From Mortierella sp. BCC40632 (lineage: Eukaryota; Mortierellomycota; Mortierellomycetes; Mortierellales; Mortierellaceae): a DNA stretch of 64,000 nucleotides. The stretch spans positions 828,001-892,000 of the forward strand of contig WAEK01000007.1 of the NCBI GenBank assembly GCA_011634665.1, written 5' to 3'. Position 1 is the first letter of the stretch, and every line of letters begins with the position of its first letter. Position numbers and translations under genes: made by a program. This document shows, one piece after another, positions 25,189 to 38,963 of the stretch. The notes under the pieces are model-generated. The model was not told the origin of the DNA, ran no database searches, and saw only the letters and a program-made list of their open reading frames with translations.

Positions 25189-28100
25189 GAGAGAGAGAAA
25201 AGAGAGGGAAGGTCATTGGAGAATACTGAGCGACCAAGACGAGGTGGAGAGAGAGACGGAAGGCTCTAGAAGAGTACAAAGGCAGTGAGGCCAAACGGCG
25301 TCAGGCAAAACGACGAACCACTTTCTGATCTAGGAAAAGAGACACCAGGTGGCCAATTGCTGGCCGCCAATGATGACGATGCATACCTCGATAGTCTAAA
25401 CAGAGTTTTTTTTTTTTCTGACAAAAGAGTCAAAAAGGCGTGCGCTGTGCAACAGCGCTCTCGATGTCTTTGTTGTTTTCACTCTTGGTTGTTTTCATGG
25501 GAACCCCACGGGCAACAGCCCAGATTTAAGGTTGCCAGGGCCTCTTTGTTCATATCATGATCCAACTGGTTCCCTGCCCCTCGGGTGCAAACACAAGGAT
25601 CCCCGGCTCCCTCTGATCGAACGGGTCCCGTCTTAGAGAAAGAGAGCGTGCCAGGACACTGTGTTTCGAATCTTCCACGAGTAAAAAAAAAAAGCTTCCG
25701 ACATCAGCCATGGTTGAGATGCAGTGGGTAAACCTGGCCCGACGGTTTCATGGTCTGAGCGCTTTCTCTCTTTTAACCTTGGTCGTATCTCTCTTCTGCT
25801 CTACCTCTGCATTTTTTTTTTTTTTTTTTCGATTCTTTATGCCTCATCTTCTCCACCTTTCTCTCCAACAGAAACTGTGAATGAAGGCTGATGGACTTGG
25901 ATCTGACTCCTCCTTTCCCCTGTGTACTTTAAGGTTTGCACCCACCTCTCCAGAAGCAAACAAGACCAACATAGAGTTACCTAGCCCATCTCTCTCTCTC
26001 TCTCTCTCTTCTCCCCGAGGAAGTCTAGTGCTCAAGTTAGGTTACTTGAAGCCCTCTCGCGGGGTCGGAAGCTTGTAATTCCGGTCTCAGATCTCGGGAA
26101 GTAAACAGCGTGAGGAAAAGGAGAGAACGGTAAGAAAGAATGAAAAGGAACGTGGCCAGGTGACCTCTGTCTTCCTTCTCAGACGGCGACGTGAGCCCAT
26201 GGTTGTGATCATCCAAAGGCTACCACCAACCTTAATCTCTGCTCATCAGATGGGAGGGCATATCCATCTTTCTTTCTTTCTTTATTTTATTTTTTTTTAT
26301 GGTAGCCTGCCTGTACTATGGCGCCATCGTAGCACGTTTTTCAATTCTTTCATTCACTCGCACATGGACACTCTCGGTAACTCTCATTAACCATTGCCTG
26401 TTTTGTCGCTTCCTCGCCCCATGCGCTCAAGAGTGGGCTCCTCCTTGGCCAGTCGGCTCCCATTCCTCCCGACCGACCTCTAAGAAGGAGGTGGGTTACT
26501 CAATTGCTGTGAGAAACCCCGGGGATTCGACGCCATCAACAAATGCAGGATCTTTTTTCATCCCTGCGCACGTCCGCAGTAACCATGGGCCACCCTATCG
26601 AGCACGCGAGAGTCGATCTTTACACCATTTTCTTTTTTTTTCCTCCTCCGCCAGTCAGGGTGTTTACTACCCTTTAGTTGATTTTGAGCAATGGATAAAT
26701 GAGCAATAGCCCTACAGCCCTGCACCTCTTCCGGTATGTTTAATCGCATCCTCATCATCATTCATCCGGAGTACATCGAAACTGAGATATGGCTCAGGAA
26801 CACACTCAGAATGCCTTAGATTGGACTCTGAAATAAGACATTTCTGTCCACGATGGAGCAGTATCATGACAAACCATGACCGAGTGATGTATTAGGGAGA
26901 GAGGATCGTCTTAGACCATGGTCCTTTTTGGGTGCAGGGAAGAGGAGCTCGAACAAATGAAAAAAAAAAAAAAAAAAAAAAAAAAAAGACTTGTAATCCA
27001 AGGGTCTACATCTCATTCATGAAAAAAAGACCCAACGCCCAGTGCCTTACACCATGCGAGCTGTGTGTTTGTGTGTTTGTGTGTTTGTGTGTTTGTGTGT
27101 TTGTGTGTTTGTGTATGTGAGTGGGGATAATCCTGTGCTCTCCCAACACAGTGGTTTTCGCTCAGGCTTGTTCATCGTACAAGTACATAGTTTACCCAAC
27201 ATACCCAAAAAAAAAAAAAAAAAAACCTGTTGCTTTTTCCAACCCCGTCCCATCCATCATGGTGGAGCCTTGTATTTTTTTTTTGATTTTGATGTCGAGG
27301 AAACAGATCAAAAGGAGCTTAGGAAAACTATAATTTGTAGGGGTCGACTTTGTCAAAAAGAAAAGGAAAGAAAAGAGGATGGATTCATTCATAGTCATAA
27401 CAAACACACCCCTCTCCCTCTTTCCTAATCCATCATACCCGTATGTTCATTCAAAAAGGCCAATGCTTTAGCTTTTCGCCCGGTTCCCTCTCTCCATCCT
27501 CCTCCTCCTCCTCCTCCTCCGAATAACCTTCTTGTCCAACAGGATCATTTTGCCTGGCACAGCATTTCAGAAACCGACTCCTCTCCCCCCCACCCTTCTC
27601 CCTCTGTGCCAATCCTCTCCTTTTCTCCCCGAAACTGATAAGCTTAAATGGCCCAATAGCAGAGTAGAAAACTTCATTCGCACATCTGATCAAATATGCC
27701 TTTTGATCCGATCCTCGCGTCTCCTCCTCCTCTCTCCTTTCCTTCTCCCGAACAGACGCTGAGAACAAAACGCGTCTCCTAGAGAATTGGGGGACGAAGG
27801 GCGAGGGGAAGGGGAGGAGAAAAAGAAAGAGAGAGGGAGAGAGATGACTCTTTTTTACATCACTCCTGACCACATTCTTTCCACAACACTTCTCAGAACA
27901 AATGATACATTCATTTTATGTTGCTTACAACACTTGGCTGCAGGGCTGTTGTACAAAAAAAAAGGGCACTCTTATCAAAAATGGAAGGGGAAACAAACAT
28001 TCCTGTGTTGGGACTTGTTAAAAGACATTTTGAGCAACGGGGGGTTAATATTGGCTGTACTTTTCTCTTCATCTTCATCTTCGTTTGTGCTTTCGATACA

Positions 28101-28336
28101 GATACATACTCAAAGCACACTGCTGTAAAGGTCAATGGTATCAAAGAAGTATGTTCCAATATTTGTTTCTTTTTTTTTTCTTCTTCTTTTTTCTCCTTCT
28201 TTCTGTATGGACTGTCTGAATGTTTGTCTGTCCGTCCGTCCGTTTGTTCTCTTCTTTCTTGCTTTTCTAGTTTGATTAAGAGCAATACACAAAGAACACG
28301 ATCGAAAGAAAGAAAGAAAAAAAATATACAGCGGCG
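20641..28336. other. Gene-poor stretch of about 7.7 kb
   Basis: I found no frame here with family features and no chain of exons. It holds many simple repeats: T runs at 22047-22064, 23000-23012 and 24713-24733; A run 26960-26987; GA repeats 25144-25200; GGCAT copies near 24419-24439; TG/TTTG repeats 27062-27118; and CTC triplets 27499-27520. Base composition is uneven, with CT-rich patches. It could be an extended upstream control region of the zinc-cluster gene, contain noncoding RNAs, or be decayed repeats. Confidence 0.4.
27061..27118. repeat. Tandem 8-bp repeat (TGTGTTTG)n
   Basis: About seven copies of an 8-bp unit GTGTGTTT run from 27063 to 27117. Because 8 is not a multiple of 3, the apparent peptides across it are meaningless. 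Confidence 0.85.
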
Positions 28337-31300
28337 CTACATATACTCGTCATCACTAGAGTCGACAGCGCCCTGGCTAAAGAACCGGCCGAGTCTTGTG
28401 CTCTCTAAGGATGTCACTGTAGCAGTCATCTCTTCTCCGTCAGTGTCTTCCTCCGACAGAGTACTGGGTGACGGTACCTCCCTCCTGTCCTCTTTGTCTA
28501 CTTCTCTCTTTTCCACCTCGTCGCCATCACTACTATCATCTTCAATGCCGTGACTAGCTTCCCGAGACGGCTCTCCCAATTCAACGGACGCTGTTGTAGT
28601 CACTGTATGAGGAGTACTCTCCCGAGACTCATCGTCGGATTCGGCTTCCGGGTGACCGGCGACGCTCTCTGGCTCTTCCTCTTCCAATTCATCAATATTT
28701 TCTGAATCGTCTCCATCCATCAGCTCTTCCACTCCACCCATCTCCTCCTGTTCATCCTCCTCATCTAGTTCATCGATTTGATCCGAGTCGAGATATTCTC
28801 GTCCTTCCTCCTCATCGAGGTATGCTTCTTGTCCTTCCTCCTCATCGAGTTCGTCGATTTGAATCGAGTCAGAGTGTTCCTCCAGTTCCTCCTCCTCTGC
28901 ATCCACTTCAGCTTTGGTTGCTTCCTCCCCCTTGTCTTCGTCCTCGTCATCATCACTTGAGGCGCTAGGAGAATCAGGGCTCTCTTCAGTGGAAATATTA
29001 TCGCGAGAACCGATATTCCTATGGTATCTACCGGTCTCCTGCATTTTTGAACCAAGATCACGGTCGGATTCCTGGCTTTCCTGTTCATCCTCACTGCTGT
29101 CGCTTTCACTTTCGGAAGAAGGGGAGGCTTGTCCAGTACCGGTATGGCTCTTTACTGTCCTTAATGATAAAGGCTGGGACGGAAATGGTCCTGTTTGAGT
29201 ATTTCCACGTCCAGGCTCTTGCTTCATAGATCTCTGTGACCATGAACCGGCCATCCAATCCAAAGGCTCGTTTTCTTCTTCAGAATTATAACTCTCTGCA
29301 TCAGAACCAATATGGAACGTGTCTTTTCCATAACGTTGGATCTCATCCCAAGGATTGGTAGTGTCCCCTTGCTGATCTTCATCTTGTTCGGCAAAGGCTA
29401 ACCTCCGGTTTGCCGTGGCACTCGACTCTTGTTCTCCAGCATCGACATCTTGCCCATCCTGATCTTTTGTTAGGGCTGGTCTTGTCGACCGACCCTTTTG
29501 CTGAGGTTGTGCTCGATCTCGTTGCTTTCCAGGCTCATGCAACAACGTCTCCATCGATACCGCCGCAGCTCCTCGTTCAGATTCCATCTTTTCAAACTGA
29601 GTCCTCTCTTGCTTCACTTCTTCATCCTCGACTTGCGATTCTCTGCCGAGCTTGTATGCAAAGTCGGAAATGGTCTCCTGCACAATCATCCCAAGTGCAA
29701 TATGTGCTGTTAAATCCATAGACTCGAATAAATCTGATGCTGGCTGTACATGAGTATAGTAGTAGGATGCGTAGTAGTGTAAAGATTGTAGTAGCGATGT
29801 CTCAGGAATATCTATCAGGAAAAGAAAAGGTCAGTAGAATTCCTAATTTCCTTCCTCTGTCACAGTGCTTCGTATATCACTTACCACAATAAGATCGGGG
29901 CACATGTTCATTCGCAGTGACTACCCAAGGCTGGAAAGTCTTTCTCATCTGTCTCTTGTATCGGGGTAATTTAACTTTTGACCTGATCTTCTTGTGTCGA
30001 CCTCGAACTTCGTCTGGTTCTTGGTCTTCCTCGCTCTCTGAGGCAAGAAAGATTTTTGCGGCCGGTCGCTGAAATATCTTGATATCTCGTGGGCCCACTC
30101 TGAACTGTTGATCTTCGGGGAGGATGGCATCTCCAGTATTTTTCATATGAGGTCTTTTCTTTGTTCGAGACTTTCCGGATATTCGACCCGCTAAGCGAGA
30201 CAATCGGGTTGTCAGGACGGTCATCTTACCCCCTCCCAAGGCCCTTGATAGCTCCTCATGTTGAATCCCCTCCATGGCTGTCCCGCCCAACTTGATAAAT
30301 GACTTTCCTTGAACATTTTCCCTTGACACTCTCCTCCTTCGATTTTCTTTGGCCAGATTCTCTCTCATCTCTTCATTGATCTCGTCGTCAGAATCCAAAG
30401 GGTTTACTCTCCTTCTCCTCCGTTTTGTCGCCTTTGGCGCCTCTGCTGCCTCGGTCATGACCTCCGCATCCTGATGAAGTTCGCGTTTAGCCTTGCGCTT
30501 CTCTCCTTTATCGCCAGCCAACTGCTCTGTTGTGGTAGGTATAGATTCAGAATTCTTTTGTACACTTGTTTCTTCCCAACCCGCGTTCTTAATCCTTGGG
30601 CGACCCCTTTTTCGACGAGTCGAGTTTTGCTCCTTCCCTGTAGTGACGACATCAAAGTTTCCATTCTCATGACCATCGTTCCCCGTAATTTCGTCCGGGT
30701 TCGCAATAAAGTTGGTATCGGCTGCAGGGTTGTTACTAATGAAAACGCCCTTCTTGTTTCGAAAGAAAGTATTGCTAACTTCGATTGCCCATTTGCCTTC
30801 TAAGTTCTCCCTTTCCTTGGGTACCTTTAGTTCCCCTCTAGTAAAGAGTCTCCTTTCACGTCGGGTTTCTTTCTTTTGTTGGTTCTCCTCCTTCTGGTCC
30901 TGATTCTGGTCCCGCTTGTACACTTTCACGCCTCCGATTTTTAAGGGATCTGGTTCAAGTCCTTGATTCATAAGGAACGCGCGTTTAGCGAGCATCTCAT
31001 AAGCTTGCGTAGAGACATGTGCCGAACTCACGATCGGATATGAACAAATCGACGCCTGGTAATCGTCAGTGCCTGCAAGGGAGTTCCCAGCGATGGCTCC
31101 CGATCCACTACTAATGCTGCTTCCTTGGCCCTGGAACGTTCGTGTCATAGCTGCAGACGAGTAAAAGCACTGACTGCAGATCGGCTTGTGACCTGAGCAC
31201 TCGAAGCCTTGTAGAGTACAAGAGGTACATTTTTGGCTATATTGGACTCCCTGAGTTTTGCCCTGGTCCTGTTTCTGAGGATCCTGAACCTGGCTGTCGT

Positions 31301-31880
31301 GACCTTCGTCCTCGGATGACGAACTATCGTCTAAAGGAAGGGTAGTCACCGTGTGCAAGAATCCCTTGGCAGGTCGAGGTTGTCGATGGATGAATGTTCT
31401 GGATGGCGCAACAGTGCTGTGGTAACGGCCGAGCAGGTCGTAGAGGTCAAGTCGTGTCATGGCATGTGCTCTCCAGACTGACATATACTTCGCTGTTTTT
31501 TCAAGAGTCTTTTCTACCGTCGTAGGGTCGGAGGGTATTCTACATTCGCAGGAAGATATGTAACAGCTATCCCTTTTACCTCTATTGTCGTCTTTGGTGT
31601 AGCATCTCGTAAGATCTCGTCGAATTCTACTTCTCCAGACTTCGAGTCCTTCCTTAGGAGCATGAACCAGATAGTTGCAGATTTCTCCTGTGCTTGGGTC
31701 ATAAGGTACTGCGATTTCCTTAGCATGGAGACCGACTTTTGGGTTGCCATCATCGATAAACTTTGGAAATGAACGTGGCCATAGAGAGAGTCCTGTCTCT
31801 GTTAGATCTACATAATCGAATGTTGGTAACTCTGGAATCTTCTCATCAGGAGCAAGCTCGCGATGAGGCTGAGAATTCAT
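28337..31880 (-). CDS. Large acidic protein with a cysteine cluster, function unknown
   Basis: Two exons, 31880-29885 and 29811-28337, joined by a phase-1 intron (GTAAGT to CTGATAG), give 1156 residues if translation starts at the ATG at 31880. The frame is open 90 codons further upstream, but a CTTTTCAG acceptor sits just before this ATG, so the upstream part may be intron. Seen: an N-terminal region with LWPRSFPKFIDD; a cluster CTSCTLQGFECSGHKPICSQC (about 31220-31160) that could bind zinc; basic patches (RRKRGRPRIK, like an AT-hook; KRRRRRVNP); a block at the exon junction (LLQSLHYYASYYY, then MDLTAHIALGMIVQE); and a very acidic Glu/Asp/Ser tail of about 250 residues ending SSDDEYM. This suggests a nuclear chromatin or RNA-polymerase-associated factor. 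I do not recognise the family. Confidence 0.75.
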
Positions 31881-34383
31881 CTCTGAAAAGATCACAATGA
31901 TGGCAATGAGGTGCTGAAGACTAATGCAAGCACCAAAGTGCATGTCTGGGCGAGTTGTTTGATGTGTGGCTTGGGTGACTCGGATTTTTGAGTTTTTGTA
32001 GATTGGTGGCAATGACTGGGAGAGGGCTCTGATCAGAGCAGAAATACCCATGGCGAACAACTGATCCCGACCCGCTCTAGGCGAATACCCAAGAGAAATA
32101 CTACACTGCGGTTTCATAGAAAAAGAAACTCGAGACTCATTCAGCCGCACTCGTACTGTTAGTGCTTCATGTCATCATTGGGTATCTCAAATTCTTGTAT
32201 CGAGTTACTAGTCCTGAATAGAAGTGAGGATAGATTTAACTCTCTCTTGCTCGCATTTTTTTTTTTTTTTTTTTTAATCTTTCTAGAGAAACGCCTTTCT
32301 CATACTCGTTCTCAGCGCTATGCTTCCATCTGGGTTCGCAAATGAACGGAGCATAGAGAGAAGCAAGAGTCGATTCTCTTTACTCTCAGTCACTCTGTCA
32401 AAGCAGAAGGAAAACATGCACTGCTACTGCTTCTGGGCTGTTTGAATTGCTTTCTCCTTTTTTTTTTTTTTTTTTTTTTTCTCTCTCTCTCTCTATCTAT
32501 CTATCTCTTTCGCACTTTTTTATACACGTCTCAATGAACTTTTTTTTTTTCTCTTTTTTGCGCCCACAGCTCGCACGGTCACAGGAGCAACGCAACAACC
32601 ACAACATGGGCATCAACTGGCATCTTAGGGGGGAGGGTTCTCTGCACTATTTGTTGTTTCCTTGTTCGTGCAACGATCGAGAGAGATGGTATCGTGTGGT
32701 TGAGTGAATTCTACTACTGTTTGCTTTCTCTTTCTTTCTTGTCCTTTCTCTTTTTTGGTAACACCCGCTAGCGACTCTTGCAGAGAGGGGTGAGGGGGGA
32801 GCTTAGTGAGTGGGATTGGTCTCGAATGCAGAGACTCTAATAACCAGGACATCAGATGGCCAGAAGAGATAGAGAGAGAGAGAGAGGGGAGGGTCAGTAT
32901 GGTGCGATCAGAAAAAATAGGACTGAGTCGAACCAAGAGAAAGAACAAAAAAAAAAAAAAAAGGAGAGAAGACGGGGAATGAAGTCAAGAACAAACAATG
33001 AAACAAAAAGTTACAGCAGGACCAGACCAAAAAAAAAAAAAAAAAAAAAAAAAACAAGGGACCATACCATACCATTGTGGTGTTGAGAGCGAAGAAGAAA
33101 AAAAAAAGAAGCAAAAGAAACAAAGAAAAAAGAGAGAGAAAGAACGAAAGACAGTAAGAGAAGAGACCGGGATTGCAAGATGACGCGGGAGGAAGGAGGA
33201 GGGGCTGCATTTCACAAACTTCGACTGGGACGACAGAAAGAAACGACAAGCATTGCGCCTCAAACCAAACTCTCTCCGCCATCCCTTGCAGCAGGGCGGA
33301 ATAGAGTCGAGGAATGGGTTCCTTAGTCAGGTTTGATTCATGCAAACAGCATTGAGTAATGCCCTGAGTGAGAGGAATACAGACGAAGGTGAGACGATCT
33401 AGCACCCTCTTCCCTCACCCTTTCATGTTGGATAGATTGATTATATTATGTTCAAGGATGTGTCCAGCGAAACGATGTCGAGACCATTGAGTCTTGGTAT
33501 GTTGCAAGAGAGGAGTAAGGAAGAATAAGAGGCAAGGGGGAGCATTGAGCGCATGTCGGGTCGATGGCGATAGGATGGACCAAGGAGGCAGCAGAAGGGG
33601 GAAAGAGTCCACGAACGAGCGAGGACGACCGAGAATGGGCCGCGAATGATTGAGAAAGCACAGTAAAACACGAGTCGGAAAAGCATACAATCGAGTTTTT
33701 TGTGCAAAGAAAAAGAGCGAGGCCAATGCGGAATATCAAGAATGGGCATGAGGTAGGTACACATACTGCGAGACCTACTGGGAGAGGGGTCCGAGACGGA
33801 ATTGCAACCGTCCTCCCAGTTCCGCAATCTGGGAGGCACCTCTCGACGTCGTCACTCATCTGAGCGTCGTAGCTTTTCTCTGCACTACAGGTAGGAACTC
33901 TGTCGCCATTGACCTGCCTCCACGCTGACGGAAGCCGCGTAGTTGTGGGTCGACCGAAACGTCGCTGATAACCCTCATATCAATCCAATGGATACCACAT
34001 TAGCACAAGCATTGCATGGTTGCACGGCAAGCGATAAATGGCGTGCCAAAGTGCATGTGTCCCTGAGAGGGGCCTTCGTCCCAGAATTAGTGTGCCATGT
34101 CAAAGGCCTGTGGGTAGGACAGGACAAAGAGCCACAGGAACAAAAGGAGTTGCCACACGGTCCTGGGAAGGGTGAAAAGAAAGAAGGTTTTCCAATGTTT
34201 TCTAGCTCAGGCACCTCACCTCTAAACGGAACGGTTTGTATTTGACATCATTCATGGACACAAGATGGACATAACGCAGAACTGTGCGGAAGGAATCAGG
34301 GAAGTTTGGGCAGACACAGAAGCAGCAGCCTGCGAAGCAGTGAGGGGTGAGGTGGGGGGGGGGGGGGTGGAGAGGAGAGAGAA

Positions 34384-34453
<70 letters not shown>

Positions 34454-35373
34454 TGACAACAGTGTAGGAGAGGGAAGCAATGCTGACAGTAGGACCAATT
34501 TTGGAAAGAGTATCATTGGCAGGGAAGGCAGGGGTGATAGCAATGGCATTGTCTCTGACGGTGGGTATGCCCAATGGCGTCGGTGATTTGATCGAGGAAA
34601 AACAACCAAGTAAGGGAGAGGAATGAAAGAAGCAGGAGATAGAAGGACGAGGGCGGGCGGAGGTCGCACCCATAGCGGAGACAGCGGATGGGCCTGTGGA
34701 ACCAAGCTGCGTCGGTTTGTATAAAAGGATCTTCCGTGCTGGAGGCAGCCGTGGCTGGCAGCGAGCCCGCCTTAGCTCCAATCCTTTGTTTCCTTGTTCA
34801 CGCTCTCGGCGTCCGGTACTGGGGCATTCGTTTACCAGTTCTCGGAGATTAGTCACTTGCAGCAGGAGATAGAAGGACGACAATCTTTTTTCTCTCTCCG
34901 AGTCTCCCTCATTCTTTTTTCTTCTCTCTCTCTCTCTCTCGGATCTCGCCTCTCTCTCTCTCTCTCGGTTCTCTCTCTTTCTCTCTCTCTCTTTCTTCTC
35001 TCTCTCTGGAGGCTCTCTCTCTCTCTCTCTCTCGAGCCTCTCTCTCTTTTCTTTCCAATCCCTCACTTGCCCTTCTCATCTACACTCACTCACCTTGCTC
35101 CAGCGCTGTCTTCCATCTCTCGGACAAAAACTTCACTTCCTCTCTCTTTCTCTTTCGTTTTTCTCTCTCCTTTCGCTCTCCAGCTTGTGATTGCGACTTT
35201 GGCATCACCCTCGTTTTCATTTATTTTTACGCTCTCTTTTTTATATTACTATTTTTTTTTTCTTTATTATTCAGGACACAGTCTGTCTTTCTAATCCCAT
35301 TGTCTGCATACACTTCAGTTCACTTCTTTCTCTTTACTCACTCTCACTCTCATCGCCCACATTCACATTCGCC
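31881..35373. other. Intergenic region of about 3.5 kb rich in simple repeats
   Basis: The left end may contain 5' exon or leader sequence of the - strand gene (frame open to 32150). Otherwise no credible coding frame. Repeats: T runs 32258-32276 and 32458-32480, A run 33029-33054, the GA tract at 34379-34450, and CT-rich blocks at 34920-35060. The last 500 bp form the CT-rich promoter and leader of the hexokinase-like gene. Confidence 0.45.
34379..34450. repeat. (GA)n microsatellite
   Basis: A nearly pure AG tract of about 70 bp, preceded by a run of 12 G. It lies roughly 0.9 kb upstream of the hexokinase-like gene. Confidence 0.9.
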
Positions 35374-35788
35374 ATGCTCGCCATCTCCTCATCGCCATCA
35401 CTACCCCCAGAGCACTCTCGATGGAGCAGGCGCCAGCGTGACATTGTCACACAGCTTGTCCACGACCTCACCGTCCCGGTCATAAAGCTCGAGGAGCTTA
35501 CAAACGAATTTTGCCGCCAGATGGTCATTGCCCTCAACCCAGGCCGCACGCGGGATCTTATCTTGACTCCAACCTTTGTCTCCACACACCCCAATGGCTC
35601 TGAGCATGGCTGCCGTCTTGCATTGGATCTTGGTGGCACCAACTTCCGGTAAGCACATATGCACAAACGCACACATACACACGACAGGTCATGTCGACAA
35701 CTCTCCTCCTCTTCTCGTACCCCGCATCCCCTTTCTTTCCTTCTCTCTTTCTTTCCTTCCTCTCTCTCTCTTTCTCTTTCTCTCTCTT

Positions 35789-35821
<33 letters not shown>

Positions 35822-35824
35822 TTC

Positions 35825-35905
<81 letters not shown>

Positions 35906-37101
35906 CTCTTGCTCTCTGTCTATTCCCTTTCTCTTTTTCTGCCATTTCCCCACCCCCGATGCAGTCTTCCTTCATCCACGCATCGCGAGACAAACACACG
36001 GATACACACGCAACAAATACGCATGAGCAGCACCGCGCGACATGTGGCAGGCGCCTCCCCGACCTGCTGGGTTGCAAAAGGAGAGGGCGAAGTGCAAGAG
36101 GGATAGAAACGCAAGGGGGTGGAGGCAGAGAGAGAAGGGGGGGGAGGAGGAAGAGAAAGAAGAAGAGGAAGAGGAAGAGGAGGAGGAGGAGGAGGAGAGA
36201 AGGGAACTACTGGGGGGTGAGGGGGGGTTGGTTGCGAGAAAGGTGGAAGGGGTGGGGGTGGGGTGGGACAACATAGGAGGAGGAAGGGGGTCAAGGGACC
36301 CGACTGCGACCGAGGGTATGCACAAGTGCGTCAAACTAGACATCCTCAGACGCAGCCGTACTCCCCCTTCCCTCCAACTCAGACCCATCTCAAAGTAGCA
36401 ACAGATGGCCAGAAGATCAAGGTCGCACTGACGATCCGCGGCCACGTCGATGACATCCCACAATGCCCTGTCCTACGGCGGTCATCGCCACAGGCTCATG
36501 TCAGTAGTGTAGGGAGAGATGACGATTCCATCCCGCGAGACGATCTGCCTGGCCACTGTGTGGCAAGAAAAGAGAGGTGGTGCTTAGACTGCCTTCGACA
36601 CCCCTCCCCCCCAACTCAACCAATATGCATGGAGTACATGCGTCAGTCGCTCTCGCCCGACTGTGGTATGGACAATTGCATCGAGAGTTCAGTGCTGGGC
36701 CCGACACCTGTGCATGATGCTTTGGTCTTGATCATGCACGTTGGCCGCTAAGAACGACACAAACAAGGGATTATGACGACAAGGTGCAAGCAAGCAAGCC
36801 CGCCTCCCACCCTCCTACTCTTTCCTTCCGCCCCCACTTCCTTCCTTGGTCGCCCCGCCTCCTTTACCGATCTTGACCTTTTGCGAGCCGCCCATTCGGC
36901 ACAACCCATCACTGCGGTTGGTCCACGCAGTCTCGAGTTGATTGCATTCTCTGCACTGTTTACGTCTGGCTAGTTTGCAACATGCGTATGCATGGGATGT
37001 GCATGTGTAATGTACATACATGCCATGTGGGATCTCTATTCTCGGACCGAGGCGCCCCAAGGCCAGGATCGGCCTTTGGTGTATTTTGCTCGGTTTAGTA
37101 G

Positions 37102-37136
<35 letters not shown>

Positions 37137-38908
37137 CCAAGGAGAGGTGCACAATTAAAAGGAGAAAGAGTCTGACTAGTGAGGTCGGAGATGTGCCGGA
37201 GTGCCTTTTCCCCTGCCTTCCTTCTTGTCTCTTGCTGGTCCTTCTTTTTACACACACACACACACACACACGCACACACACGCACACATCTAAATACATA
37301 CAGCCTTACCTTCCCCTCTGCGAGCAAAGACAGGGAGCGTCAGACGACGGGCGTACATCCTTCAATGAGTGCGATAGCCTCCTGTGGGTGATGGATTGTA
37401 CATACATCTTCTCTGCTGCTGGGCGGGATAAGCAAATGCCCGCCATCTCCCCTTTCTCCTGCACGAGACGAGCTGTGCCGAAAAATATGCGGAAGGTCTC
37501 TTCTCCTTTATCAAGGCGGAGTGGGATCAGAGTACAAAAGAGTTGCCTGCGAGAGTTCAGGAGCAGCTTCTCTAGTACAAAACTGCAATGACGAGGCCAT
37601 GGGTTTGAGAGGAGATGAACAACAGAGTTAAGATGTTGTGCCTCGGGTATTCTCAGAACTCTATTCAATCAGGCCTTCGAGGCTCGTAATTGTATCTCGC
37701 AAAATACACTGTCCGCTTTGGATACACTTTTTCACCATGTCCCCCTCCCCCTTCCCCCCTCCCCCCCCCCCCTCCACACACACATTCACAAGGTCTTGGT
37801 TCGATCCATGCCAATGTATCCCCCGTGGTAAAGCAACTGTATCTCTACTCATATTTGCGAGAAACGGGAGGATCATTCATGGACCTGACCACGCACTGGC
37901 GATGCACTCCTTGCATCTGATCCTGTCACACAAGAGCTGTGATCTTGCAGGCTGACACACACTTTTTCTTTTTGCCTTTCCTCCTTTTTTGTCCTCTCAT
38001 CTACCACCCACTTTTAGAGTCTATCTGGTGACAGTGACAGAAGGTCGCGTCCTTGAGTCACATTCCAGGACTTTTGAGGTTTCGGATGGTCTCCAGCAGG
38101 GCAATGTCTCTGAAATCCTGAACTTTGTCGCCATCTCAATCAAGGACTTTATCAACAGCGATCTTGCTCGCGCTCAGATTTCAGCCCGTCTCCCAGAGAC
38201 GGAGATCCTCAAGCTTGGCTTCACCTCGACGTTTTCCGTTTCACAAACAGCGATCGACTCTGGGATCTTACTGCGATGGGTCAAGGGTTTTCAGTGCTCT
38301 GGAGCCGTAGGGAATGACATCGTGCAGTTGCTTCAGTCCGCCCTCGATCATAATGAGGTCAACGTCCGCTGTGGTAAATGCCAATGTCTCACAATCATTT
38401 GTTTAATCCTTTCCTTGGTCGCCTGATTTGGGTTGCTCAGGGGCACAGTATCCTTTTTGGATGCAGGGCTAGCCAACAGGCCTCCCTTTTTTCTTTGGCA
38501 TGGTCTAATATATCTTTCTTTTCTTTTTGTTAAATAGCTGCATTGGTGAATGCTGCTGTTGGTTCATTCTTGGCTCAGACATACAAGTACCCAGGCGTAT
38601 TTACAGCTGCAGTATTGACATCTGGAGCAGCTGGCACGTACATAGAGGAAACACGCAACATTAGAACAATCCAGAGCGATGCCAATGAAATGCTCATTAG
38701 CATTGACTGGTGTAATTTTGACAAGGATAAACATATCCTTCCAGTGACCATCTTTGACAACAAGTTAGACAGAGAATCCATTGTAAGATTTCTTGATGTA
38801 TTTGCTAATCTAATTCCTTCTATTAATGTTCTTTATGGGTGCCATAAACCATAAACACTGACCAATCTCTGCTTTTTCCTTTTTTTTGTAAAAAACAAAC
38901 AAACAAAC

Positions 38909-38963
<55 letters not shown>

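Noticed and set aside
27061..27118. CRISPR-like regular repeat
   Set aside because: It is an 8-bp tandem repeat without spacers.
34296..35066. 256-codon - strand frame over GA/CT tracts
   Set aside because: Arg/Glu and Ser/Leu runs from microsatellites only.
36263..36751. 162-codon frame inside the large hexokinase-like intron
   Set aside because: No family features, no hexokinase homology and no fitting splice sites in phase; treated as chance.
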